DNA from: Cyclobacterium salsum
Lineage (GTDB): Bacteria; Bacteroidota; Bacteroidia; Cytophagales; Cyclobacteriaceae
Length of the DNA: 64,000 bases
Reading direction: 5' to 3'
Assembly: GCF_010119245.1 (NCBI RefSeq)
Contig: NZ_WNKG01000004.1
Location: 248,001 to 312,000 of the forward strand
In this document: one piece after another, positions 52,312 to 61,540 of the stretch
Numbering within the stretch: the stretch's first letter is position 1
Layout: the number at the start of each line of letters is the position of its first letter
Made by a program: the position numbers and the translations under genes
Notes under the pieces: model-generated
The model's input: only the letters and a program-made list of their open reading frames with translations
The model's database searches: none
What the model was told of the DNA's origin: nothing

Positions 52312-52407
52312 GGCAATTAATAAAGAATTTAGGCCCAAATCCACGGAAGACTTAGCCCTTTTTCAGATAAACCATCCCGCTAAAAATTTGGTTACCTTTA
52401 ATACCAG

Positions 52408-53010
52408 ATGCCAACACCTACATCAAATAAAGATCAATTGAGCCAGGAAATGTACCGCCTCCTGAAAATATTCGGAACCGCCTCCCTGGGACTGGTTTTG
52501 CTCCTCTCTTTTTTTAATGAGTACCGGGCCAGCAACTCCGGAGAAGATCCTGAGTTTGCCATCACTGATGCAGGATTACTTTTCTTTAAGAATATTCGAA
52601 GAATCGATTATGAGGTGAAACAACTTCCAACCGTGGATCGCTATATTCATGAGGACTTTGATTCGGACAGCCTTAAATCAGGTCTGCAAATAGAAATTAT
52701 TGTTCAGAAAAACCGGAATACGGCAGTCCCATTTCTGATTCTAAAAGGTAGCCTGGCCGGAAAATCCCCCCTCCTGCTACAAAACCTGGACGAGCATGAA
52801 GAGCCGAAAGACTCGCTCGAATTGCGGCAAGGAAACCGATATACCCATTTGGAAAACGCAACGAAATTGAGAGACTGGCTACGTACGGATCTAAACAGCA
52901 TCCGGGCAAAAGCGGAGGAAGGATGGGTGAAACTATTTGAAGACGAAAAGGAGCGAAAAGCATTTCTGCAAACTTTCCAGGATTTCGAAAAGATTACTTC
53001 CCACAACTAA
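52408..53010 (+). CDS. Membrane-anchored protein of unknown function
   Basis: A 200-residue protein with one transmembrane helix near the N-terminus (TASLGLVLLLSFF, about residues 25-37), followed by a charged, mostly extracytoplasmic part with FFKNIRRIDYEV and a C-terminal helical region (WVKLFEDEKERKAFLQTFQD). No family is recognised. TACCTTTA about 15 bases upstream could be a weak -7 box. It is divergent from gltX. Confidence 0.7.
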   Translation: MPTPTSNKDQLSQEMYRLLKIFGTASLGLVLLLSFFNEYRASNSGEDPEFAITDAGLLFFKNIRRIDYEVKQLPTVDRYIHEDFDSDSLKSGLQIEIIVQKNRNTAVPFLILKGSLAGKSPLLLQNLDEHEEPKDSLELRQGNRYTHLENATKLRDWLRTDLNSIRAKAEEGWVKLFEDEKERKAFLQTFQDFEKITSHN

Positions 53011-53168
53011 GCACTCATTGCGGCTCCTTTTTACAAGGAGAAGCAAGGAACACCGGGAAGCTGCTCCAAGTACAAAATTATTGAAAATATCAAAATTAAC
53101 CTTAAATTGACTGCTACAGGACCGTCCCATTCCTTTATAAACGTAGGGAAAACCCAAAAAACCTTGTT

Positions 53169-53624
53169 ATGGAACTAAAGAGAATTGATACGATTTGGCA
53201 CTTTTTTGCTACTCAAAATCAGTTGTTTCTGAAAAAAGAAGTTAACCATGAAGTTTGTTATTCCTTTATAAAAAACAAAATCAAGCTCAGGCATGCCTTT
53301 AACCCCCGGTTTACCAGTCAGTCAAGGCTTACATTGGGGCCGGATTCCTTTGAAATGGCAGTAGAAAGCCAATCCGCCGTCAAAAAAAAGTTTGGGTTTC
53401 ATCGTCCTCCTGTAAAGGTGCATCAACAACTTTTCTTCCCAAAGGAGTTACTTAAACTTACCGGGAGTTTCAGCATTACCGTCGAAAAGGATCGTTTTCG
53501 AAATATCCGGGTCACACTGGAACCTTTCGTGCCAAAGACCATAAAAAAAACATTCCATCCCGTCAATTTCATTAGTGAAATGCTTTGGGGATTTCGGTAT
53601 TTTTCCGAAACCATAAAAAATTAA
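53169..53624 (+). CDS. Protein of unknown function
   Basis: A 151-residue basic protein without signal peptide or membrane helix. Predicted strand-rich blocks are RLTLGPDSFEMAVESQSAV and GSFSITVEKDRFRNIRVTLE. No motif is recognised. The frame is well separated from neighbours (158 bases upstream, 60 downstream) and on the same strand, which makes it a probable gene. A possible -7 box of the next gene lies after its stop. Confidence 0.6.
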   Translation: MELKRIDTIWHFFATQNQLFLKKEVNHEVCYSFIKNKIKLRHAFNPRFTSQSRLTLGPDSFEMAVESQSAVKKKFGFHRPPVKVHQQLFFPKELLKLTGSFSITVEKDRFRNIRVTLEPFVPKTIKKTFHPVNFISEMLWGFRYFSETIKN

Positions 53625-53684
53625 TAACGGTGGGAAAACGCCGTAAAAATCTGTTACCTTTTAAACGATTACTAACGATCATTT

Positions 53685-54128
53685 ATGAAGACCGCTTCCA
53701 GTCAACCAGAATTTCCCATGTTTACCATGCCCCACCGGGGATTGCTCTTGCTCTCCGGCATTTACGCGATCCTTTGGGGTGCTTTTTTCAGATGGTTTGG
53801 CCCCACCGTATTGAACTGGCTGGCCATGGACAACAGCCTGGACGGCTGGTCCGGAACCCTTTTCTATGGCAGCTTGGGAATGGTGGCAGGCTTACTGATA
53901 TTTTTATCCGCTTTTTACCCCATTAGCTGGATCTACCTGATGGGGCTGGGGATACTGGGAAAGTTCATTTCCCTGATAAGTTTTCTCCTGCTTTATATGG
54001 GTAATATGGAATGGAACAAACGCCTTGGTTTTCACCTGCTCTTCAACGAGGCACTTTGGCTGGTTCCCCTGGCATTTATTTTCTGGCGGGCGTTACAAGT
54101 TAAAAAATATTTAAAGTCTCAACCCTAG
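53685..54128 (+). CDS. Four-helix membrane protein of unknown function
   Basis: A 147-residue inner-membrane protein with four hydrophobic helices (for example LLLLSGIYAILWGAFFRWFG, MVAGLLIFLSAFYPISWIYL, LISFLLLYMG, LVPLAFIFWRALQ). The helix residues include WNKRLGFHLLFNEALW, a conserved-looking Asn-Glu pair. Homologues in Bacteroidota are sometimes named alkyl hydroperoxide reductase, but no peroxiredoxin cysteine is present, so that name is unsupported. TACCTTTT at 53655-53662 may be its -7 box. Confidence 0.65.
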   Translation: MKTASSQPEFPMFTMPHRGLLLLSGIYAILWGAFFRWFGPTVLNWLAMDNSLDGWSGTLFYGSLGMVAGLLIFLSAFYPISWIYLMGLGILGKFISLISFLLLYMGNMEWNKRLGFHLLFNEALWLVPLAFIFWRALQVKKYLKSQP

Positions 54129-54224
54129 GCTTCAGGTTTGAGAAGGGGATTTAAGTGAGAGTTAAATGTTAATAAAATAAGTAAACACCCCCCATTTCTT
54201 TTCAGAAACCGGAGGTATTGCTGA

Positions 54225-54533
54225 TCAGGTTAAAAGGATCAGTAAAAGGAGAATGACGATCAGTGCGCCTGCAGAGATATAAACCCCACCGCCCAGTGCT
54301 TTGGCTTCTTTATTGATATCTCTGAGTTCGTTTCGGATTTCCTTACGTTCTTCCTTGTCCATGGCCCTGAGGTCCATGTCCTTAATTTCCTGCACCCGCT
54401 CGTCCAATTGTTCTAAACGAGCCTGCTCTTCCGGACTGGGTTCTTTATCTGCCGACCCATCGTTTGCCATGGCTGCAGGTGCTATGGCAGTCAACAACAT
54501 CAGCATGGATAAAAAGTATGCGATCTTTTTCAT
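54225..54533 (-). CDS. Small secreted protein with coiled coil and C-terminal membrane helix
   Basis: A 102-residue protein: a signal peptide (MKKIAYFLSMLMLLTAIAPA, cleaved near AMAN), a strongly charged coiled-coil part (EEQARLEQLDERVQEIKDMD, then EERKEIRNELRDINKEAKAL) and a C-terminal transmembrane helix (GALIVILLLLILLT). It would sit in the inner membrane with the coiled coil in the periplasm. No known family. It is the only minus-strand gene between gltX and the methyltransferase at 59076. Confidence 0.75.
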   Translation of the reverse strand: MKKIAYFLSMLMLLTAIAPAAMANDGSADKEPSPEEQARLEQLDERVQEIKDMDLRAMDKEERKEIRNELRDINKEAKALGGGVYISAGALIVILLLLILLT

Positions 54534-54847
54534 AAGGATTACTATTTACGGTGAAACATTAGATTTATTAATGATGTCAAAAAGGCACGTTTCATTCGAA
54601 ACTTGATTTTTTATACTATATCAATAACCTTACCAAAAAAATGGAAAGGGAACCAGTGGCTTGAACTTTCCGTTTTTCATAGCGGCTCACCTGATTCGGT
54701 TTCAGGTATATTCATAGCGAGCACTAGTTGGGTAAATTCTTATTTTTTTCCATCCGAAGCATTGCCCAAAATTCACTAACTTGTGCTGAATTTGATTAAA
54801 ATTATCTCCGAATCAATCCTGTAAAAACCTCAATAATCGGACAACAA

Positions 54848-57652
54848 ATGGCTAAAGGCAACAAAAAGCTTTTTCTTCTGGATGCAATGGCACTGATCTA
54901 CCGGGCGCATTTTGCTTTCAGCAAAAACCCCAGAATCAATAGCAAAGGACTAAATACCGGTGTCATGCTGGGTTTTACCAACACCCTGCTGGAAGTTCTG
55001 GAAAAAGAAAAACCCAGCCACATTGCCGTGGTTTTCGACACCCATGCGCCCACTTTCCGGCACCAGCAGTTTGAGGCGTATAAAGCCAACCGGCAGGAAC
55101 AACCGGAAGACATTGCCGTAGCGATTCCCTGGGTCAAACAAATCGTTCAGGCCTTCAATATCCCCACCTTGGAATTGGACGGGTTCGAGGCAGATGACAT
55201 TATCGGCACCCTGGCCAAAAAAGCTGAAAGGACCAGCTTTACGGTCTATATGATGACTCCTGATAAAGATTACGGTCAACTGGTAGAGGACCATATTTAC
55301 CTGTATAAACCCGCTTTTATGGGGAATGCCGTAGATATCATGGGCCCGAAAGAAATCTGCGAAAAATGGGACATCGAAAATGTGGACCAGGTGCGGGATA
55401 TCCTGGGGCTGATGGGAGATGCGGTGGATAACATCCCCGGTATTCCCGGAATCGGGGCCAAAACCGCCGTCAAACTGTTAAAACAATTTGGTTCGGTAGA
55501 GGAGCTGATCAAAAACACGGATCAATTGAAAGGAAAGCAAAAGGAAAACGTCGAAAACTTTGCGGAACAGGGGCTGTTATCCAAGGAATTAGCTACGATT
55601 ATCCAGGATGTCCCTGTGGAATTCGATGAGAAAGCCCTTACCTATGAACCTCCCAATGAGGAAAAACTCAAAGCCCTTTTTGCTGAAATGGAGTTCAGGA
55701 CGTTGACCAAGCGCGTTTTCGGAGAAGCGATCAAAAAACCAAGTATTAAAGTAAACGAACAATTAGGCTTGTTTACCGGAAAAGAAGCCGTTGAAAGCGA
55801 GGTGGATTCCGAACCGCCATTAGCCATTCCGGAACACCTGCAGACCATTTTCACACGCAGCCATAATTACCATCAGGTATCGGGAGAGGAGGCCGTTGGC
55901 GAACTGGTTCGGTACCTGCTCCTGCAAAAGGAGATCTGTTTTGATACCGAAACCACCTCCATCAATCCCAATGAGGCAGCGTTGGTAGGGATCTCTTTTG
56001 CCTACCTTCCCGGAGAGGCATATTACATCCCCTTTCCCGAGGATGAAAATACGGTAACGAACTACCTGAACCTATTGAAGCCGGTCTTTTCATCCGAAGA
56101 CATTCTCAAAATCGGTCAAAATATCAAGTACGATATACTGGTACTGATGAATTACGGTGTCAGCGTAGCCGGTAAACTATACGACACCATGCTGGCCCAT
56201 TACCTGATCGAGCCGGAGGGTAAGCACTCCATGGATTGGATGGCCGAGCAATACCTTCGCTACAAGCCGGTTTCTATCGAAAGTTTAATCGGCAAAAAGG
56301 GTAAAAACCAGGGCAATATGCGGGATGTTGATCCCGAAGTAGTAGTGGATTATGCCGCCGAGGATGCAGACATCACCTTATTACTGAAAAAAGAACTGGA
56401 CCCGATTATCAAGGAAAATAAATTGGAAAAACTGCTCCATGAAGTAGAAAGCCCTCTGATCGAAGTGCTGGCAGCCATGGAATTTGAAGGGGTAAAAATC
56501 GATACAGAAAGCCTCAGGGAAATGTCAGGCGAGCTGGAAACGGAAAGCAAGGTCATCGAAAAAAAGGTATACGAGCTGGCTGGCGAGCAATTTAACCTCA
56601 GCTCTCCCAAGCAACTGGGGGAAATTTTATTTGTGAAATTGCAACTAGACCCCAAAGCCAAAAAGACGAAAACGGGGCAATATGCCACCGGAGAAGAAGT
56701 GCTCAGTAAGTTGGCCATAGAACACGAAATCGCACAGGCCATTCTGGACTTTCGGCAGCTGGTCAAACTCAAGTCTACCTATGTAGATGCCCTTCCCAGC
56801 CTGATAAATCCCAAAACCGGCCGAATCCATACCACCTACAATCAGTTTGTAGCGGCAACAGGCAGGCTCTCTTCTATTAACCCAAACCTGCAAAATATCC
56901 CCATCCGAACGGAAAGGGGAAGGGAAATCCGGAAGGCATTTGTGCCCAGGGATAAGGACCACCTGATCCTGGCGGCGGATTACAGCCAGATTGAGTTGCG
57001 AATCATGGCTGCTTTTTCCGAAGACGAATCCATGATTGGCGCTTTTAAGGAGGGCAGGGATATCCATGCCACTACTGCGGCTAAGATTTTCCAGGTGCCA
57101 CTGGATCAGGTGACCGGAGACATGCGAAGGAAAGCCAAAACAGCGAATTTTGGAATCATCTATGGCATTTCTCCCTTCGGCTTATCGCAGCGGCTAAAAA
57201 TCCCCCGGTCAGAAGCAAAGGAAATTATTGATGCCTACTTTAAAGAGTTCCCGGCCGTAAAAGCCTATATGGATCAAAGTATCGAAAAAGCCCGAAAAAA
57301 TGAATTTGTAGAAACCATATTGGGCAGAAGGCGCTATTTACGCGACATCAACAGCCGAAATGCCACCATGCGAGGCTTTGCCGAACGAAACGCGATCAAT
57401 GCCCCTATTCAGGGGTCTGCTGCTGACATGATCAAAGTGGCCATGATTCAGGTGTACGAATGGATGATCAGCCAAAACCTTAAATCCAAAATGATCCTTC
57501 AGGTCCACGATGAATTGGTTTTTGATGCCCATAAGGACGAGGTCACACTTCTGGAAAATGAGATACCAAAACTTATGTCCGGTGCGATACCATTAGCCGT
57601 TCCATTGGAAGTAGAAGTAGGAAAGGGTACCCATTGGCTGGAAGCCCATTGA
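54848..57652 (+). CDS. polA: DNA polymerase I
   Basis: A 934-residue family A polymerase with all three domains. 5' nuclease: LLDAMALIYRAHFAFSK at the start, VVFDTHAPTFRH and GDAVDNIPGIPGIGAKTAV. 3'-5' exonuclease: FDTETTSINP (Asp-Glu), IGQNIKYDILVLM and YAAEDADITLLL with its Tyr-Asp, so proofreading residues are intact. Polymerase: motif A AADYSQIELRIMA, motif B RRKAKTANFGIIYG and motif C LQVHDELVFDA. It fills gaps in replication and repair. It lies 40 bases upstream of radA and may share its transcript. Confidence 0.97.
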   Translation: MAKGNKKLFLLDAMALIYRAHFAFSKNPRINSKGLNTGVMLGFTNTLLEVLEKEKPSHIAVVFDTHAPTFRHQQFEAYKANRQEQPEDIAVAIPWVKQIVQAFNIPTLELDGFEADDIIGTLAKKAERTSFTVYMMTPDKDYGQLVEDHIYLYKPAFMGNAVDIMGPKEICEKWDIENVDQVRDILGLMGDAVDNIPGIPGIGAKTAVKLLKQFGSVEELIKNTDQLKGKQKENVENFAEQGLLSKELATIIQDVPVEFDEKALTYEPPNEEKLKALFAEMEFRTLTKRVFGEAIKKPSIKVNEQLGLFTGKEAVESEVDSEPPLAIPEHLQTIFTRSHNYHQVSGEEAVGELVRYLLLQKEICFDTETTSINPNEAALVGISFAYLPGEAYYIPFPEDENTVTNYLNLLKPVFSSEDILKIGQNIKYDILVLMNYGVSVAGKLYDTMLAHYLIEPEGKHSMDWMAEQYLRYKPVSIESLIGKKGKNQGNMRDVDPEVVVDYAAEDADITLLLKKELDPIIKENKLEKLLHEVESPLIEVLAAMEFEGVKIDTESLREMSGELETESKVIEKKVYELAGEQFNLSSPKQLGEILFVKLQLDPKAKKTKTGQYATGEEVLSKLAIEHEIAQAILDFRQLVKLKSTYVDALPSLINPKTGRIHTTYNQFVAATGRLSSINPNLQNIPIRTERGREIRKAFVPRDKDHLILAADYSQIELRIMAAFSEDESMIGAFKEGRDIHATTAAKIFQVPLDQVTGDMRRKAKTANFGIIYGISPFGLSQRLKIPRSEAKEIIDAYFKEFPAVKAYMDQSIEKARKNEFVETILGRRRYLRDINSRNATMRGFAERNAINAPIQGSAADMIKVAMIQVYEWMISQNLKSKMILQVHDELVFDAHKDEVTLLENEIPKLMSGAIPLAVPLEVEVGKGTHWLEAH

Positions 57653-57692
57653 ACCATTCATTCACAATTAACTATTTCCAAACCAAGACCGC

Positions 57693-59069
57693 ATGGCCAA
57701 AATAAAAACCGCCTTTTTTTGTCAAAATTGTGGAGTAGAAAGCTCCAAATGGGTAGGAAAATGTCCTTCCTGTGGGGAATGGAATACCTATGTGGAAGAG
57801 GTGATCCAAAAGGAGGTAAATCAAAAAGGGAGCTGGCAATCCGGCAAAACTTCACCCAAAAAAAGCAATCAGCCCAAACGTCTAACTGAAATTGACTACG
57901 AAGCCCAAACCCGCCTGGTCACCCGGGATCCTGAATTGGACAGGGTGCTGGGGGGAGGCATTGTACCGGGTTCGCTCGTACTAATAGGTGGCGAACCGGG
58001 CATAGGCAAATCCACCCTGATGCTTCAGATAGCACTAATGCTGGCCTCAACGAAAGTACTGTATGTATCCGGAGAAGAGAGTGATAACCAAATCAAAATG
58101 CGCAGCGAACGCATGGCGTATCAGTCCGACAATTGTTTCGTCCTTTCGGAAACCAATACCCAGCAAATATTTCAGCAGGTAGAACTATTAAAACCCGAGC
58201 TGCTGATCATCGATTCCATCCAGACACTGCACAGTCAATACGTGGAATCCGCCGCAGGATCGGTCAGCCAGGTCCGGGAATGCACAGCAGAACTCATGAA
58301 ATTTGCCAAACAAACCGGAGTACCGGTTTTTCTGATCGGCCATATTACCAAAGACGGAGCCATCGCCGGACCAAAAATTCTGGAACACATGGTGGATACG
58401 GTTTTGCAGTTTGAAGGGGACCGGCACCTGAGTTACCGTATCTTGCGAACCTCCAAAAACCGTTTCGGTTCTACCAACGAGTTGGGAATTTACGAGATGC
58501 ATGCTTCCGGACTCAAAGCAGTGACTAACCCTTCAGAAATTCTGATGACCCAGCGGGAAGAGCAGCTCAACGGAGTCGCCATCGGGGCCATGCTGGAAGG
58601 AAACCGACCGCTTTTGATCGAGATTCAATCCCTTGTCAGTCCGGCTACCTACGGCACCCCACAGCGAAGCAGTACCGGCCACGATGCCAAAAGGCTGAAC
58701 ATGCTCCTGGCTGTCCTTGAGAAAAGAGGGGGAATGCGATTGGGACAACAGGACGTGTTTCTCAATGTGGCCGGTGGCTTGCGAGTAGATGACCCGGGCC
58801 TGGACCTCTCTGTATGCGCCTCGCTGATTTCCTCATACGAAGACACTCCCGTTGACCCAGGAATTTGTTTTGCGGGTGAAATTGGCCTTGGAGGCGAAAT
58901 ACGTGCGGTCAACCGTATCGAAAGCCGCATAGCCGAAGCGGAAAAAATGGGCTTCAAAAAGATCATGTTGTCCCGATACGGACTCAAATCCCTGGATACC
59001 GATAAATTTAACCTGGAACTAGTGCCGGTCACCCGACTGGAAGAAATGTACCGCCACCTCTTTGTGTGA
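57693..59069 (+). CDS. radA: DNA repair protein RadA
   Basis: A 458-residue RecA-like ATPase. The N-terminal zinc finger is CQNCGVESSKWVGKCPSCGEW; Walker A is GGEPGIGKSTLML; the RadA-specific motif is KNRFGSTNELGIYEM; the C-terminal Lon-like domain runs from about 290 (LNVAGGLRVDDPGLDLSV). It promotes branch migration in recombinational repair. It follows polA by 40 bases and converges with the methyltransferase gene, with six bases between their stops. Confidence 0.97.
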   Translation: MAKIKTAFFCQNCGVESSKWVGKCPSCGEWNTYVEEVIQKEVNQKGSWQSGKTSPKKSNQPKRLTEIDYEAQTRLVTRDPELDRVLGGGIVPGSLVLIGGEPGIGKSTLMLQIALMLASTKVLYVSGEESDNQIKMRSERMAYQSDNCFVLSETNTQQIFQQVELLKPELLIIDSIQTLHSQYVESAAGSVSQVRECTAELMKFAKQTGVPVFLIGHITKDGAIAGPKILEHMVDTVLQFEGDRHLSYRILRTSKNRFGSTNELGIYEMHASGLKAVTNPSEILMTQREEQLNGVAIGAMLEGNRPLLIEIQSLVSPATYGTPQRSSTGHDAKRLNMLLAVLEKRGGMRLGQQDVFLNVAGGLRVDDPGLDLSVCASLISSYEDTPVDPGICFAGEIGLGGEIRAVNRIESRIAEAEKMGFKKIMLSRYGLKSLDTDKFNLELVPVTRLEEMYRHLFV

Positions 59070-59075
59070 CAGAAA

Positions 59076-59807
59076 TTAACCGGCCAAATTATCCAGCGGC
59101 TTTTTACCCCCAAAGGCAGCAAAACAGCAGTTTTTATGCAACACCTCCAGGTGCGAGAAACCCACTTTTTTCATCAGGTCCAATTGAAAAGGCAATGACC
59201 GGGGACTGTCCTCTTTTTCAATGTAGTCAAATACCTTCTTCCTGTATCCCAGTCCTCCTATAGACTCCAGGTACCGGGCATACCTGTTCCACATCATTTC
59301 CTGTACGGCGGGATCGTCATGAGACACCAGATCAGAAACCCAAAATGATCCTCCCGGTGCCAGCAGTTTGAAAATCTTTTCAAATACATGTTCCCAGTCG
59401 GAGACCTCCCTGAGATGATGTAAAACGGCAGCTGCTACGATGATGTCGTACTTATTTTCAGTCAGTTGGGCATCCCGGATATCCGATTGAATGGTATCGA
59501 CTGTCCCGGTGGTGGCCCAGCTTACCCGGTCGTAAGCTTTAGCCAGCATGGGCTGGCTTAAATCCAGCAAATCACAATCCACCTGGGGAAGGAATTGGAG
59601 GATTTTTAGGGACAAATTTCCTGCCCCGGAACCAATATCCAACATGGCCTTTGCCTGCGGGTTGGAAACCACCACCGCATTGGCGATCAATTCCATAGAC
59701 AAAGGCGCATCCATGGTGGCTTCCTGGCCGGTATCCAGATTGGAAAAACGGTCCACATCCTTATCAAATCTTTTTCGTATGTCTTCAATGGAAGATTTAT
59801 TCTGCAT
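59076..59807 (-). CDS. Class I SAM-dependent methyltransferase
   Basis: A 243-residue soluble protein. SAM motif I is MLDIGSGAGNLSLKIL, motif II region LLDLSQPMLAKAY, and IIVAAAVLHHLREVSDWEHV supplies the motif around strand 4. It belongs to the common small-molecule methyltransferase group (Methyltransf_25 type). Substrate unknown. It faces radA tail-to-tail with only six bases between. Confidence 0.85.
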   Translation of the reverse strand: MQNKSSIEDIRKRFDKDVDRFSNLDTGQEATMDAPLSMELIANAVVVSNPQAKAMLDIGSGAGNLSLKILQFLPQVDCDLLDLSQPMLAKAYDRVSWATTGTVDTIQSDIRDAQLTENKYDIIVAAAVLHHLREVSDWEHVFEKIFKLLAPGGSFWVSDLVSHDDPAVQEMMWNRYARYLESIGGLGYRKKVFDYIEKEDSPRSLPFQLDLMKKVGFSHLEVLHKNCCFAAFGGKKPLDNLAG

Positions 59808-59943
59808 GGGGTTTAGGGTGTTTTACAGTAAAATAAATTTGATTTTAATCATTTTTCCGTACAATTACAATAAACATCCATTGATACCTATCAAGATCCA
59901 ATCTGTAACCTCCCCAATAAAAGGTAGACGACAAGCGGATCCG

Positions 59944-61422
59944 CTATTGCACACGTTGCTTAAATGATTTATTTCCTGGACCTTGCAAATCTATCAGGTT
60001 TCCATTCACCACTGCATACAAATATTCCCCGTCTTTTTCAAGAAGGAAATTGGGAGCATTGGACAGCGATGGTTCCAGGTCCGGTAGCTGCTTCCCAGTC
60101 ACTATCAGAATGGGCAAATCATGCACCATTCCTTTGTTCGTTTCCGAAGTCTTAATCGCCAAATACCCTTCCCGGAGCAAATCCAGAACCTCTTCCCTGC
60201 TTAAATCAGCTAATGCTGTTTCCTGCTCCCAAATCTTTCCTTTCGTTACGGTCATTCCCTCAGCATACAGCTCTTCATAACCATAATATATCGACAAATC
60301 ACCCCAATCCGCTACTTCTCCTTGCTCGTACCTTATTCCCTCCTGATAGCGTACACGCCTGCGAATCCCGATATCGGTCACATAACGATACCCATTGATT
60401 TCCGAACGAACGTTTTTAATAAGCAAATCCATCAAACGGGAAGCATTGTCGGGAATGGCTTGGTAAGCAGATGCTTCCAACTCACCATAAATCCCGGTCG
60501 CAATTTCATATAATGCGTTCAGGATAATCATAAAATTCAGCTTTCGGATGTACTGCTTTTCCGGATCATTGGGATAGGCTCCGGATTCAATCAATATGGT
60601 ACTGGTTCCCCACTTTTGAAAATTGTCTCCAAAAGCTCTGGGTTCAAAGGTGTCGTTGTATTTTCCTACATTACCAGGTATTTCTTCCTGCAATATCCGA
60701 TTCATACCGACGATTACTTTCATCGCTTTTTCCCTACCTTCATTTACCTCGCGTGCTTCATTATAAGCAGGAGCCAGGACCGAGATCGTCGCCGGATTGG
60801 AAGTTCCGGAGGCGTTGTAGTAAGCATTTTGATCGTGCAGGTTAAAGCCAAATTCGGGTTCGAAATCATCCCGTGCCGCTTTCAAAATGATGGCCTCCGG
60901 GCTACTTTGCCGGATGGCATCCCGGTTCAGGTCGATGTGCAGGGCATTTCTTCGCTGAAAGCGTTCCGCTCCATCCGGGTTGACCATGGGAATAAAACGA
61001 ATGGTCAATTTTTCCTGAAGGATCTTCCGAATAGCCACAAAGTCATCTTCCCCGGAGCCTTCCAAAAAATTAAACAAATCAAATAGGGCCATGGTAGCCG
61101 TGCTCTCGTCTCCATGCATTTGAGACCAAAGCAGGACCCGGGTTGGGCCAGTTCCGTAGGTAAGCGCATTGAGAGGTCTTCCCTCCACCGATTTTCCAAG
61201 TACCTGCTGCTCAAAAACAGTGGACCTGGATTCGATCAAGGGGGCAATCTTATCGTAGCCAAAACGACGTTCCGTAAGTTGAGATTCTTTGAAGTGCGTA
61301 TATGCCTTTTCCAGTAAAGAAGTCTCCAAAGGTTCCGGGTTCTGGGCATTCGCATGGGTATGGCACCATACCAATGCGCCGAAAAGAAATCCCCTCAGAA
61401 GGGAGGTAGTGGTTAATTTCAT
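59944..61422 (-). CDS. Secreted M14-family zinc carboxypeptidase
   Basis: A 492-residue protein from ATG 61422 (signal peptide MKLTTTSLLRGFLFGALVWCH...ANAQ). The M14 active site is complete: QMHGDESTATMAL (HxxE zinc ligands), GFNLHDQNAYYN (third ligand His) and TILIESGAY (catalytic Glu). FQRRNALHIDLNRD provides the Arg/Asn-Arg substrate contacts. It likely trims peptides, possibly of cell-wall origin, in the periplasm. It is divergent from the dipeptide epimerase gene. A -7 box lies only four bases from the start codon. Confidence 0.9.
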   Translation of the reverse strand: MKLTTTSLLRGFLFGALVWCHTHANAQNPEPLETSLLEKAYTHFKESQLTERRFGYDKIAPLIESRSTVFEQQVLGKSVEGRPLNALTYGTGPTRVLLWSQMHGDESTATMALFDLFNFLEGSGEDDFVAIRKILQEKLTIRFIPMVNPDGAERFQRRNALHIDLNRDAIRQSSPEAIILKAARDDFEPEFGFNLHDQNAYYNASGTSNPATISVLAPAYNEAREVNEGREKAMKVIVGMNRILQEEIPGNVGKYNDTFEPRAFGDNFQKWGTSTILIESGAYPNDPEKQYIRKLNFMIILNALYEIATGIYGELEASAYQAIPDNASRLMDLLIKNVRSEINGYRYVTDIGIRRRVRYQEGIRYEQGEVADWGDLSIYYGYEELYAEGMTVTKGKIWEQETALADLSREEVLDLLREGYLAIKTSETNKGMVHDLPILIVTGKQLPDLEPSLSNAPNFLLEKDGEYLYAVVNGNLIDLQGPGNKSFKQRVQ

Positions 61423-61425
61423 ATT

Positions 61426-61433
61426 CAAAGGTA
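61426..61433 (-). promoter_or_regulatory. Candidate -7 element next to the carboxypeptidase start
   Basis: On the minus strand TACCTTTG (61433-61426) matches TAnnTTTG. Transcription would begin at or near the ATG at 61422, implying a leaderless or nearly leaderless mRNA, or a chance match. No TTG at -33. Confidence 0.3.
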
Positions 61434-61540
61434 GTTTTGATGTAAATATGGCTATTTTTAATTAAAATATAAGGGAAGTATTTACAAGGATGCCGTCGAT
61501 ATCCTACCTTTAGCCTTTGAAAAAACCTCATGCCATTTTT

